A stretch of 64,000 nucleotides of DNA, taken from NCBI GenBank assembly GCA_017643385.1, contig JAEPNN010000011.1, positions 1 to 64,000 of the forward strand. Reading direction: 5' to 3'. This document shows, in pieces, positions 8,195 through 15,979 of the stretch; within the stretch, counting starts at the first letter, position 1; every line of letters starts with the position of its first letter. The notes below the pieces were generated by a model that ran no database searches, was not told the origin of the DNA, and saw only the letters and a list, made by a program, of their open reading frames with translations. Source of the stretch: Dinoroseobacter sp. (lineage in GTDB: Bacteria > Pseudomonadota > Alphaproteobacteria > Rhodobacterales > Rhodobacteraceae). Both the position numbers and the translations under genes were made by a program.

Positions 8195-9130
8195 ATGGGC
8201 GCCCTTCTCGACGTTATTTTTCCAGTCTTCATTGTAATCGGTGCCGGCTATCTTGCGGTTTGGAAGGGATATTTCAGCGAGACTGGCGTTGACGGCTTGA
8301 TGAAGTTTACCCAGAATTTTGCGATCCCCTGCCTACTGTTTGGCGCGATCTCAACTTTGGATCTTGGCGCAGAGTTTAACCCATCGATCCTCGGGGCGTT
8401 CTACGTGGGCGCAGTATCTGGATTTCTTGCCGGGCTTTTCGGCGCGAGATTGATCTTTTCCCGGCCTTGGGAAGATGCCGTGGCAATCGGGTTTTGCTGC
8501 CTTTTCTCGAACTCGGTCTTGCTTGGCTTGCCCATCACCGAACGCGCTTATGGAGCAGACGCGCTGTCGGCGAACTTCGCAATTATCGCGATCCACGCCC
8601 CCTTTTGCTACGGCCTTGGGATCACCGTCATGGAAATTATGCGCGCCCGCACCTCCGGGGCATCGCTGGCGAGCTTGCCGCGCAAAGTGATCAAGGCGAT
8701 GTTCTCTAATGCCCTGATCATCGGGATCGGGCTTGGCTTTGTGGTCAACCTTAGCGGCGTTGGCGTTCCAAACGTACTCGCGGATGCGGTAGACATGATG
8801 GTATTGGCGGCCCTTCCTGCAGCCTTGTTCGGGCTTGGAGGCGTCTTGTATCAATATCGGCCCGAAGGCGATGCCGCCACGATCGTCATGATCTGCACGA
8901 TCTCCCTGATCCTGCATCCGACCATTACATTCGCCATGGGAAAACTCTTTGCACTTGACCAGGCGGCGATGCGGTCTGCCGTTCTGACCGCATCCATGGC
9001 GCCCGGTGTGAACACATATCTCTTCGCCAATATGTATGGCGCGGCCCGTCGCGTCTCTGCGTCAGGCGTGCTTTTGGGAACAGCGCTGAGCATCCTGACA
9101 GTCTGGTGCTGGCTGGCTGTGCTGCCTTAA
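8195..9130 (+). CDS. AEC family transporter (auxin efflux carrier-like permease)
   Basis: 311 residues, strongly hydrophobic with about ten predicted membrane segments in the two-bundle arrangement of AEC proteins. The opening IFPVFIVIGAGYLAVW and the C-terminal MAPGVNTYLFANMY helix are typical of this family. Members export or import small organic acids such as malate or malonate; the substrate cannot be told here. It begins 3 bases after the PhnP-like gene and its last 69 bases overlap the opposing GST gene. Confidence 0.88.
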   Translation: MGALLDVIFPVFIVIGAGYLAVWKGYFSETGVDGLMKFTQNFAIPCLLFGAISTLDLGAEFNPSILGAFYVGAVSGFLAGLFGARLIFSRPWEDAVAIGFCCLFSNSVLLGLPITERAYGADALSANFAIIAIHAPFCYGLGITVMEIMRARTSGASLASLPRKVIKAMFSNALIIGIGLGFVVNLSGVGVPNVLADAVDMMVLAALPAALFGLGGVLYQYRPEGDAATIVMICTISLILHPTITFAMGKLFALDQAAMRSAVLTASMAPGVNTYLFANMYGAARRVSASGVLLGTALSILTVWCWLAVLP

Positions 9131-9757
9131 GGGAAAGAGTATTATCGGATCACCTTCTGCCCATGGCGGATATTTCAGCATAATCTCAGCGAACGCCTTT
9201 GAGGCAAGAAAACGCTGAAGCCAGTGCTGAAGCTTCGGCCAAGGCTGCGCGTCGAACCACGGTTTATCAATAAAGGCAAACTGACGAACAAAGGGAAGAA
9301 TGGCAAAATCTGCAATCGTCGGAGCCTCGAATATCCAATCGCTCATCTGATCTTCCAGATCTTTCAGGAATTGGGCCGCATGTGCTCGGTGTTCCAACGG
9401 ATCCTGATCCGGATAGCGCGACCCATATTTCGTACGATCCAGGGCGTGCTTGAAGGGTCCGTCGCATCTCGCGATCCAGTCCCAGCCAACTTCGGGCATA
9501 TCAAGCCAGCCTTCGGGATCAGAAACACCCAGCGACCAACGCATGATGTCGAGGCTTTCGTCTAGGGTTTCGACATCACCCACCAGACATGGGACTGTCC
9601 CAGAAGTGGATGCCTTCAGAAAATCTTCGGGCTTGTTGCGCAGCACAATCTCGCGCAACGCAACAGACTGCTGCGAGGCATGCAGGGCCAGACGGGCGCG
9701 CATGGCATAGGGGCAGCGCCGAAAAGAATACAGAACGGGCAGTTCGGAGACAGTCAT
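9062..9757 (-). CDS. Glutathione S-transferase family protein
   Basis: 231 residues. The N-terminal thioredoxin-like domain has LYSFRRCPYAMRARLAL with a CPYA motif (glutaredoxin-like Cys15), and GTVPCLVGDVETLDESLDI gives the cis-Pro/ES glutathione-binding segment. A helical C-terminal domain follows. The CPYA pattern suggests an omega/beta-like thiol transferase rather than a conjugating GST, which is inference. The 3' end overlaps the convergent AEC gene by 69 bases. Confidence 0.9.
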   Translation of the reverse strand: MTVSELPVLYSFRRCPYAMRARLALHASQQSVALREIVLRNKPEDFLKASTSGTVPCLVGDVETLDESLDIMRWSLGVSDPEGWLDMPEVGWDWIARCDGPFKHALDRTKYGSRYPDQDPLEHRAHAAQFLKDLEDQMSDWIFEAPTIADFAILPFVRQFAFIDKPWFDAQPWPKLQHWLQRFLASKAFAEIMLKYPPWAEGDPIILFPLRQHSQPAPDCQDAQRCSQKHA

Positions 9758-10087
9758 ACGTTTGGATATGCCGCACCGTATAGGTGAGGCAACGACAAAG
9801 CAGAAGTGATCGACGCGCTATCTTATGATGAGATACGTAAGAGAAACATTTTTTACGAGGAAATCACCAACCCATTCAGCAAAACTGTTAGATGTTTATC
9901 CATATCGAGGCGGTCAGGGGAATAAGACGGCTGGCGTAGACCGATGCGTTGCCTGGTTGCTCAAGTGGGTCAGGACAGAGCGCAACTTGCCAAGGACATA
10001 TACGCCAAAAGCACTCGGGATTATGTGGGGCATGGTGACCAAAACGCAGATCTGAACCTGTCGGTGTCACCGAAAGTAGGGGAAGCT
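9758..10087. other. Intergenic stretch between GST and tRNA-Leu
   Basis: 330 bases, less GC-rich than the neighbouring genes. A 76-codon plus-strand frame (9825-10055) exists but has no recognisable domain or ribosome site and is not called. It should hold the GST promoter at its left end and the 3' trailer of tRNA-Leu at its right end. No clear terminator hairpin is visible. Confidence 0.5.
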
Positions 10088-10174
10088 TGGTGCGGTCGAG
10101 AAGACTCGAACTTCCACGGGAGTTACCCCACAGCGACCTCAACGCTGCGCGTCTACCAATTCCGCCACGACCGC
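10088..10174 (-). tRNA. tRNA-Leu (anticodon GAG), CCA encoded
   Basis: The minus strand begins GCGGTCGTGGCGGAATTGG, a class II tRNA with the anticodon stem-loop AGCGTTGAGGTCGCT (GAG), a long variable arm, GTTCGAGTC in the T-loop, an acceptor closing with CGACCGC, discriminator A and encoded CCA. It decodes CUC/CUU leucine codons. Confidence 0.96.
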
Positions 10175-10191
10175 ACTGGATTGGTGGAGCG

Positions 10192-10220
10192 TCTTTAGCC
10201 CCTCGGCAAAGTGCTGCCAA
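10192..10220 (-). promoter_or_regulatory. Putative sigma70-type promoter of tRNA-Leu
   Basis: On the minus strand TTGGCA (10215-10220) is followed by a 17-base spacer and TAAAGA (10192-10197), placing the start about 10 bases ahead of the mature tRNA. Assigned by motif and spacing only. Confidence 0.5.
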
Positions 10221-10500
10221 GAGGGAACTCTGCCTTTTTTCGCAATCTTTTTTGTTTAGTTGCGTGGCGCAAAACGTCACTGCTTTCGTTGTACGCAAGA
10301 AACCCGCGCGCCAGAGGATGAAGGCTGCAAGAGATGCACGTAGTCGCGTTACAGAAATCATCTGTTCGAGAAAACGATTGAAGGCGGTCAAGTGAGGTGA
10401 CGGACGCATTTTGGTGTCCGGCGATCAGCAACAGAATCGCGACTTAGGGTGCCTCTACGCCACAAATAAAGCCTCACAGACTGACGTTGGCATTTATCTG

Positions 10501-10512
10501 CTAAAATTTTAG
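10501..10512. repeat. Perfect 12-bp palindrome upstream of the LytTR gene
   Basis: CTAAAATTTTAG is self-complementary and lies about 30 bases before the first possible start of the LytTR gene, in the local AT-rich segment where a promoter would be expected. It may be an operator or part of a promoter; there is no direct evidence. Confidence 0.4.
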
Positions 10513-10542
10513 TACATTATTTTAGGGGCTTGGCACAAAAAG

Positions 10543-11406
10543 ATGTCCGTGACATCACCAGATAGGCATTTGCCCATGGTGAGCGCCACCGGTGTTGGGT
10601 ATTATCAAGGAAACATGCAGAGTTATCGAAGGAAAATGCAAAGTTATCCAACCACGAAGCGTAAGCTGCAGAGCCACCTGACCCATTTTAAACGCCCGCA
10701 GCTTTGGGCCGTGATAGGATGCATCTGGTTAGTCGTTACCATTGCAGGTCCGTTCAATACGCTACAAACCATGGATCTAGCAAACCGTGCGCTTTATTGG
10801 GCAGTGGTGATCTTAGCGACTTACGCGACGGGCTATTTCTCAGAATTCTTTTTCGGCGCACGCATAGTAGCGTCGATCCGACCGATACAACTTGCGCTTG
10901 TTGCAGTGTCTTTGGCGATATCTCTTCCAATTTTTTCCGTTCTTTTTACACTAAAATGGCTTTGGATTGATGGCTGGCCTTCGTCATTTTCCCAAGCCTT
11001 GCCGACCTTTGTAGCGACTGTGCTGATCACATTCGTGATCGTTGTCGTTCGGCACATCATGGATAGCACGAGTGATACGCCCGAAAATAAACCCGCCATG
11101 ATTCTGGAAAGACTACCTGAGGAGAAGCATGGCGCACTGATCTCGCTGTCAGTACAAGACCATTACGTAGACATCGTCACAGAAAACGGCAGTGAAATGG
11201 TTCTCATGCGTCTCAGCGATGCGATCCGCGAGGCCTCGAATGTACCGGGCCTGCAAATCCACCGATCTCACTGGGCATCACTTGACCAGATCGCAAAGGT
11301 GGAACGCAAACAAAACTCCGCTCGTATTATTATGACAAACGGAGACGAACTGCCGGTCAGCCGCGGCTACCTGCCTGCCCTGCGCGAAGCAGGCTTACTT
11401 CCATGA
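10543..11406 (+). CDS. Membrane-anchored LytTR-domain DNA-binding protein
   Basis: Up to 287 residues. Four hydrophobic segments lie at roughly residues 53-72, 80-98, 110-135 and 148-168, followed by a cytoplasmic LytTR DNA-binding domain (about 190-287, with the VQDHYVDIVTENGSEMVLMR core). No receiver domain is present, so it is a membrane-tethered LytTR regulator that could sense an envelope or quinone/redox signal directly (inference). The start is uncertain: ATG 10543 has no close ribosome site, while ATG 10615 follows AAGGA. The first codons contain two 13-base repeats (MQSY encoded twice), see the repeat entry. Confidence 0.85.
   Translation: MSVTSPDRHLPMVSATGVGYYQGNMQSYRRKMQSYPTTKRKLQSHLTHFKRPQLWAVIGCIWLVVTIAGPFNTLQTMDLANRALYWAVVILATYATGYFSEFFFGARIVASIRPIQLALVAVSLAISLPIFSVLFTLKWLWIDGWPSSFSQALPTFVATVLITFVIVVVRHIMDSTSDTPENKPAMILERLPEEKHGALISLSVQDHYVDIVTENGSEMVLMRLSDAIREASNVPGLQIHRSHWASLDQIAKVERKQNSARIIMTNGDELPVSRGYLPALREAGLLP
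10615..10648 (+). repeat. Two 13-bp direct repeats, 21-bp period, at the LytTR gene 5' end
   Basis: ATGCAGAGTTATC (10615-10627) and ATGCAAAGTTATC (10636-10648) differ at one base and start 21 bases apart. A weaker third copy of the TGCAGAG core lies at 10667. LytTR regulators are known to bind paired imperfect direct repeats about two helical turns apart, so this may be an autoregulatory operator overlapping the 5' coding region. Only the repeat and its spacing are seen. Confidence 0.55.
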
Positions 11407-11473
11407 TCATGCTCAAAGATATCATCATTTAGGTGTTCCCCCCTGCACCCAGAGCTCATAAAAACCAATTTCA

Positions 11474-12130
11474 ATGGTAGATTGGATCACATCAGAAAAG
11501 CTCGTTCCCTACCCGCTTGCCATCTCCGAGATGGAGGCGCGGGTGGCGAAGATTGCTGCGGGAACTGCCACGGAGGTTGTTTGGCTTCTGGAGCACCCGC
11601 CGCTTTATACAGCAGGTAAATCTGCCGACCCAACAGATCTTGTAGATCCCGACCGCTTCCCGGTGTTCCCGTCAAAGCGTGGTGGGCAATATACCTATCA
11701 TGGCCCAGGACAGCGCGTGGCTTATGTCATGCTCGACTTGGCACGTCATGGGAAAGACGTCCGGCAATTTGTCGAGAGGATCGAAGATTGGGTCATCGCG
11801 ACATTGGATGAGTTCAACGTCAAAGGTGAAAAACGTGAAGGACGCGTGGGTGTTTGGGTCGTGCGGCCGGATAAGCCACCCAATGCTGACGGCACACCAC
11901 GCGAAGACAAAATTGCAGCCGTGGGCCTCCGCCTGCACAAATGGGTCAGCTTCCATGGAATATCGATCAACGTGGAGCCCGAACTGGACCATTTTGATGG
12001 GATCGTTCCGTGCGGCATCCAAGGACACGGGGTCACCAGCTTGGTGGACCTTGGGCTTCCTGTCACTTTAGAAGATGTCGACCTGGCCCTTAAGCGAACT
12101 TTCCCAAAGGCATTTCCAAGTTCAGCTTAA
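11474..12130 (+). CDS. lipB: Octanoyl-[acyl-carrier-protein]:protein N-octanoyltransferase
   Basis: 218 residues, normal for LipB. The sequence shows [28 protein letters not shown], the [17 protein letters not shown] region with the catalytic Lys, and GIVPCGI with the catalytic Cys. The enzyme moves octanoate from ACP to lipoyl domains of 2-oxoacid dehydrogenases and the glycine cleavage H protein, the first step of lipoate synthesis. LipA is not in the window. It stands alone between the LytTR gene and the pilin-like pair. Confidence 0.96.
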   Translation: MVDWITSEKLVPYPLAISEMEARVAKIAAGTATEVVWLLEHPPLYTAGKSADPTDLVDPDRFPVFPSKRGGQYTYHGPGQRVAYVMLDLARHGKDVRQFVERIEDWVIATLDEFNVKGEKREGRVGVWVVRPDKPPNADGTPREDKIAAVGLRLHKWVSFHGISINVEPELDHFDGIVPCGIQGHGVTSLVDLGLPVTLEDVDLALKRTFPKAFPSSA

Positions 12131-12186
12131 GCTCTAGGGGCTTGAGGACTTGTCCGTGTCGGTCCGGCTGGGGTGACTTTACATAC

Positions 12187-12211
12187 AAAGCAGTCACGTG
12201 CCTCATTTATG
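12187..12211 (+). promoter_or_regulatory. Conserved upstream block of pilin-like gene 1
   Basis: The sequence AAAGCAGTC, then CG and GCCTCATTT with a following TG, recurs almost unchanged at 12993-13017 before the second copy, 49 and 43 bases before the two preferred start codons. Conservation of the upstream segment suggests the duplication included a promoter or leader element. Its exact function is unknown. Confidence 0.45.
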
Positions 12212-12259
12212 ACAAATTGTAAGGTTATGATCACCTGATCAGTTTTGGGGCTAAGCGAG

Positions 12260-12922
12260 ATGACTAAGCCGACGCAGCAATTTATCGAAGATGACTCTGG
12301 CGCCGTAACCGTCGACTGGGTTGTTCTGACCGCGGCCATGGTTGGCTTGGGCGTTGCCGCTGCAGCCGCCATCCAAGTGGGTGTGGGTGATCTTTCACAA
12401 GACATTTCAGACAGCTTGGAACAAGACCGCGGCATCACGTATTCGGCCTTCGGTCTTCCCTTGACAAACGGCGGTTTCGACGATGTCGACGGCATGATGG
12501 CGGCCGGTTGGGGATTTTATGCCTTCAATGACGTTATGTCTGGATGGGAAGAACTGGACGGCGAACGTTTTGAGGTGAAACACAGCGGCTATCTGGGCAT
12601 CGAGACATTAGATGGCGGCTTCTCACTGGATATGGACGCATCCCCGGGCAACCTGACAGTTGCCCAAACGCTTGAAGACGCGCGCGACGGGACCCAATAT
12701 ACGGTTAGCTTCGAGGCCGCTGACTATATCGGAAACAACGGGGTCGAAGTTTGGTTTGGCGGCGAAATGGTCGGGGACGTCAATCCGACAAGCACCACCA
12801 TGACCAGCTACAGCTTTGAAATAGAGGGCGGCGCAGGTAACGGTGACAACCGGCTAGAATTGCGTGGCACAGGACCTGAAGACAACTACGGTGCGTTCAT
12901 CGACAATGTTGTCGTGCGCTGA
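12260..12922 (+). CDS. Flp-pilin-like N terminus fused to a lectin-like beta-sandwich, copy 1
   Basis: The ATG at 12260 is preferred over an upstream TTG (12245) because it is preceded by AGCGAG and aligns with the paralogue. The 220-residue product has a short charged leader ending at Gly14, then AVTVDWVVLTAAMVGLGVAA: a prepilin-peptidase-type site with an acidic residue (Asp19) at +5 and Trp at +6, where Flp pilins have Glu-Tyr, and one hydrophobic helix. After a polar linker, residues about 68-220 resemble a secreted carbohydrate-binding-like beta-sandwich (LTNGGFDDVDG opening, RGTGPEDNYGAFIDNVVV ending). It is probably membrane-held or pilus-displayed. No tad genes are in the window. About 91 percent identical to copy 2. 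Confidence 0.8.
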   Translation: MTKPTQQFIEDDSGAVTVDWVVLTAAMVGLGVAAAAAIQVGVGDLSQDISDSLEQDRGITYSAFGLPLTNGGFDDVDGMMAAGWGFYAFNDVMSGWEELDGERFEVKHSGYLGIETLDGGFSLDMDASPGNLTVAQTLEDARDGTQYTVSFEAADYIGNNGVEVWFGGEMVGDVNPTSTTMTSYSFEIEGGAGNGDNRLELRGTGPEDNYGAFIDNVVVR

Positions 12923-12947
12923 TCAGGCAACGCACTCATACAAAGAC

Positions 12948-12979
12948 GGGTCAACATCTTAGCTGATCTTTGTTGACCC
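12948..12979 (+). terminator. Hairpin after pilin-like gene 1 (possible terminator)
   Basis: GGGTCAACA (12948-12956) and TGTTGACCC (12971-12979) form a 9-bp stem with a 14-base loop 26 bases after the stop codon. Only three T residues follow, so termination may be weak, or the palindrome may be an operator for the second copy. Confidence 0.5.
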
Positions 12980-12992
12980 TTTGCACGAAAAC

Positions 12993-13017
12993 AAAACAGT
13001 CGGCGGCCTCATTTGTG
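12993..13017 (+). promoter_or_regulatory. Conserved upstream block of pilin-like gene 2
   Basis: This is the second copy of the upstream block described at 12187-12211, matching at most positions (AAAACAGTC, CGGCGGCCTCATTT, then TG). It starts 14 bases after the hairpin that closes copy 1, so copy 2 probably has its own promoter or leader. Confidence 0.45.
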
Positions 13018-13059
13018 CCGTACTACTGAGTTACCTACCAGCTTATGGATGCCGATGTA

Positions 13060-13722
13060 ATGACAAAGAAAATGCAGAAATTCATCGAGGAAGACTCCGG
13101 CGCCGTCACCGTCGACTGGGTTGTTCTGACTGCGGCTATGGTTGGCCTGGGCGTCGCCGCTGCAGGCGCCATCCAAGTGGGTGTGGGTGATCTTTCACAA
13201 GACATTTCGGACAGCCTCGAGCAGGACCGCGGCATCACGTATTCGGCCTTCGGTCTACCACTTACAAATGGTAGCTTCGAAAATGTAGACGGTATGATGG
13301 CCGCGGGTTGGGGCTTTTATGCCTACAACGATGCGATGTCTGGATGGGAAGAACTGGACGGCGATCGTTTCGAGGTGGTTCATAGCGGCTATCTCGGGAT
13401 CGACGCATCAGATGGTGGATTCTCACTGGATATGGACGCATCCCCGGGCAACCTGACCGTGGCTCAAACGCTCGAAGATGCGCGCGACGGCACGCAATAC
13501 ACAGTTAGCTTCACAGCTGCTGACTATATCGGAAACAACGGGGTCGAAGTTTGGTTTGGTGGCGAAATGGTCGGAGACGTCAATCCGACAAGCACCACCA
13601 TGACCAGCTACAGCTTTAAAATCGAGGGCGGCGCAGGTGACGGTAACAACCAGCTGGAATTGCGTGGCACAGGACCTGAAGACAACTACGGTGCCTTCAT
13701 CGACAATGTTGTCGTGCGATAG
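13060..13722 (+). CDS. Flp-pilin-like N terminus fused to a lectin-like beta-sandwich, copy 2
   Basis: A tandem paralogue of the preceding gene; the preferred starts are exactly 800 bases apart. By hand alignment there are about 20 differences in 220 residues, with no gaps. ATG 13060 is chosen by alignment; ATG 13045 would add five residues. The Gly14 processing site, Asp19-Trp20 and hydrophobic helix are unchanged except for one Ala to Gly. Differences cluster in the leader and in parts of the beta-sandwich (GSFENV, GIDASDGG, GDGNNQLEL), mostly polar surface-type changes. That may mean divergence of binding specificity or simple drift. A cell-surface adhesin or minor pilin role is inference. 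Confidence 0.8.
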   Translation: MTKKMQKFIEEDSGAVTVDWVVLTAAMVGLGVAAAGAIQVGVGDLSQDISDSLEQDRGITYSAFGLPLTNGSFENVDGMMAAGWGFYAYNDAMSGWEELDGDRFEVVHSGYLGIDASDGGFSLDMDASPGNLTVAQTLEDARDGTQYTVSFTAADYIGNNGVEVWFGGEMVGDVNPTSTTMTSYSFKIEGGAGDGNNQLELRGTGPEDNYGAFIDNVVVR

Positions 13723-14071
13723 CCTGACCCAAAAGCAAAAGTACACGTTCAAAGTCCTGATCTTCAGGCAGATTCGCCTCTACCCTGCCTTCTAAGCCAA
13801 CTAAGCTCAAAAATTGCGGGATCATCACCAACTTTTCCTGAGGTTCTTAGAGCGCCGCGAAAAGCACAGTGCCGCAGCCCCCAAACGCCCTGCGACCTAA
13901 GCGCCCAATCGAGGCATATCAAGGCTTTCGGTCGCTCTGAGACTGCCGCTAGGCATTGCCCGAACCATTTCACAACGCTAGAAACTAAAACAATCCGAGG
14001 TGGTGGGGTCATTGCGCCGGCAATGAAGGACGCCTCGACGGGAACGACCAGATAAGTCAGGAGACGCGAGC
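13723..14071. other. Intergenic stretch upstream of ctaD
   Basis: 349 bases. It contains the 3' region of the pilin-like gene, a short inverted repeat around ATTGCGCCGGCAAT near 14013-14026, and the ctaD ribosome site CAGGAGA shortly before the start. An 82-codon minus-strand frame (13764-14012) has no recognisable domain and is not called. No strong promoter motif was identified by eye. Confidence 0.5.
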
Positions 14072-15748
14072 ATGGCGGACGCAGCCGTTCATGGCCACGG
14101 ACACGAAGACGAACGCGGGTTCTTCACCCGTTGGTTCATGTCCACCAACCACAAAGATATCGGTATTCTATACCTTTTGACCTCAGGTCTTGCCGGGTTC
14201 ATCTCGGTGGCCTTCACAGTCTACATGCGCATGGAACTTATGGAACCAGGCGTGCAATACATGTGCTTGGAAGGCGCGCGCCTCAGCGCGGCCGCTGTCG
14301 GGGATGCTTGCACTCCAAACGGGCACCTCTGGAATGTTCTGATCACGGGTCACGGCATCCTGATGATGTTCTTCGTGGTTATTCCAGCGCTCTTCGGCGG
14401 TTTTGGAAACTTTTTCATGCCGTTGCACATTGGTGCACCAGACATGGCCTTCCCGCGCCTGAACAACCTTTCGTTCTGGCTCTTTGTGGCTGGTACGTCT
14501 CTGGCGGTTGCCTCGGTCTTGTCACCAGGTGGCAATGACCAGTCAGGATCAGGGGTTGGTTGGGTACTCTATCCACCACTTTCGACGACTGAAGCCGGGT
14601 TCTCGATGGATCTTGCGATCTTCGCTGTGCACGTTTCAGGCGCATCATCAATCCTTGGTGCGATCAATATTATCACAACGTTTTTGAACATGCGTGCTCC
14701 GGGCATGACGCTCTTCAAAGTACCACTTTTCGCCTGGTCGATTTTCGTGACCGCATGGCTCATTCTTCTCGCCCTGCCCGTACTCGCTGGCGCGATCACC
14801 ATGTTGCTGACTGACCGGAATTTCGGCACGACGTTCTTTGATCCCGCAGGCGGAGGCGACCCGGTTCTCTACCAACACATCCTGTGGTTCTTTGGCCATC
14901 CGGAAGTGTACATCGTGATCCTGCCGGCCTTCGGCATCGTCAGCCACGTCATCGCGACCTTCTCCAAGAAACCAGTCTTCGGCTACTTGCCAATGGTCTG
15001 GGCGATGATTGCGATCGGCGCTTTGGGCTTCGTCGTGTGGGCGCACCACATGTATACAGTTGGCATGTCGCTGACCCAGCAGTCTTATTTCATGCTGGCT
15101 ACGATGGTGATTGCCGTACCGACAGGTGTGAAGATCTTCTCGTGGATTGCAACGATGTGGGGCGGCTCAATCAGCTTCAAAACCCCAATGCTCTTTGCCG
15201 TCGGGTTCTTGTTCCTCTTCACTGTTGGCGGCGTAACAGGCATTGTATTGTCGCAGGCGGCTGTCGACCGGGCCTACCATGACACCTACTATGTTGTCGC
15301 TCACTTCCACTACGTGATGAGCCTGGGAGCCGTGTTTGGCATCTTCGCCGGGGTCTATTACTGGATCGGCAAGATGTCGGGGCGTCAGTACCCGGAATGG
15401 GCCGGAAAGCTCCACTTCTGGACCTTCTTCATCGGCACCAACATCACGTTCTTCCCACAACACTTCCTGGGCCGTCAGGGCATGCCACGTCGTTATATCG
15501 ACTATCCGGAAGCCTTTGCCTACTGGAACTGGGTTTCGAGCTGGGGTGCGTTCCTGTCCTTCGCATCATTCGTCTTCTTCATTGGCGTCGTGTACTATAC
15601 AGTATTCCACGGCCGTAAGGTCGAAGAGGAAGCCTACTGGGGCGAACATGCGGACACGCTGGAATGGACATTGCCCAACCCACCCCCTGAACATACGTTC
15701 GAAATTCTTCCGACCCGCGAAGAATGGGATCGCAGCCCTGGGCACTAA
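14072..15748 (+). CDS. ctaD: Cytochrome c oxidase subunit I (aa3-type)
   Basis: 558 residues with about twelve membrane helices. It has the heme-copper oxidase signature from [19 protein letters not shown] through [11 protein letters not shown], with CuB and heme ligands in HPEVY, HHMY and HFHYVMS, and a haem ligand in HGILMMFF. The EVYIVILP with conserved Glu and the Tyr of HPEVY mark an A-type oxidase. It is the catalytic subunit reducing O2 to water in the inner membrane. Subunits II and III are not adjacent, as is usual in Rhodobacteraceae where ctaD stands apart from ctaC-ctaB-ctaG-ctaE. Confidence 0.98.
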   Translation: MADAAVHGHGHEDERGFFTRWFMSTNHKDIGILYLLTSGLAGFISVAFTVYMRMELMEPGVQYMCLEGARLSAAAVGDACTPNGHLWNVLITGHGILMMFFVVIPALFGGFGNFFMPLHIGAPDMAFPRLNNLSFWLFVAGTSLAVASVLSPGGNDQSGSGVGWVLYPPLSTTEAGFSMDLAIFAVHVSGASSILGAINIITTFLNMRAPGMTLFKVPLFAWSIFVTAWLILLALPVLAGAITMLLTDRNFGTTFFDPAGGGDPVLYQHILWFFGHPEVYIVILPAFGIVSHVIATFSKKPVFGYLPMVWAMIAIGALGFVVWAHHMYTVGMSLTQQSYFMLATMVIAVPTGVKIFSWIATMWGGSISFKTPMLFAVGFLFLFTVGGVTGIVLSQAAVDRAYHDTYYVVAHFHYVMSLGAVFGIFAGVYYWIGKMSGRQYPEWAGKLHFWTFFIGTNITFFPQHFLGRQGMPRRYIDYPEAFAYWNWVSSWGAFLSFASFVFFIGVVYYTVFHGRKVEEEAYWGEHADTLEWTLPNPPPEHTFEILPTREEWDRSPGH

Positions 15749-15767
15749 ACTCGAACACATAGACATT

Positions 15768-15799
15768 GAAGCGCCGCAGAGGAAACTCTGCGGCGCTTC
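15768..15799 (+). terminator. Strong stem-loop after ctaD
   Basis: GAAGCGCCGCAGAG (15768-15781), a GAAA tetraloop, then CTCTGCGGCGCTTC (15786-15799) give a perfect 14-bp stem 20 bases after the ctaD stop. No T-run follows directly, so it may act as an mRNA 3'-end stabiliser or with Rho rather than as a classical intrinsic terminator. Confidence 0.7.
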
Positions 15800-15979
15800 T
15801 CATTAAAAAAACGGTCTGAAGCAATCGAGACCCTGATTTCATCGTTTGAGGCTCGCCCTGCGAAAACCCAGTGTCGACAAAAAATTCCGCCCGACTGGCC
15901 GGAATCTGGGTCATCCAAGGGCTGACGGCGTGCCCGACCCGAACTAGTTTACGGGGGCAAATGGGCCAAAGGGAAAAAA

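Larger units (their letters stand above)
10175..10542. other. Intergenic stretch between tRNA-Leu and the LytTR gene
   Basis: 368 bases. It holds the tRNA-Leu promoter at its left end. The right end is AT-rich and contains the perfect palindrome CTAAAATTTTAG (10501-10512) with a further ATTTTAG copy just after it. No gene is recognised; overlapping minus-strand frames look like chance. Confidence 0.5.

Noticed and set aside
9825-10055. 76-codon plus-strand frame between GST and tRNA-Leu
   Set aside because: No domain, no ribosome site and composition like non-coding DNA; likely chance.
13764-14012. 82-codon minus-strand frame upstream of ctaD
   Set aside because: No recognisable protein features; it occupies the ctaD upstream region.
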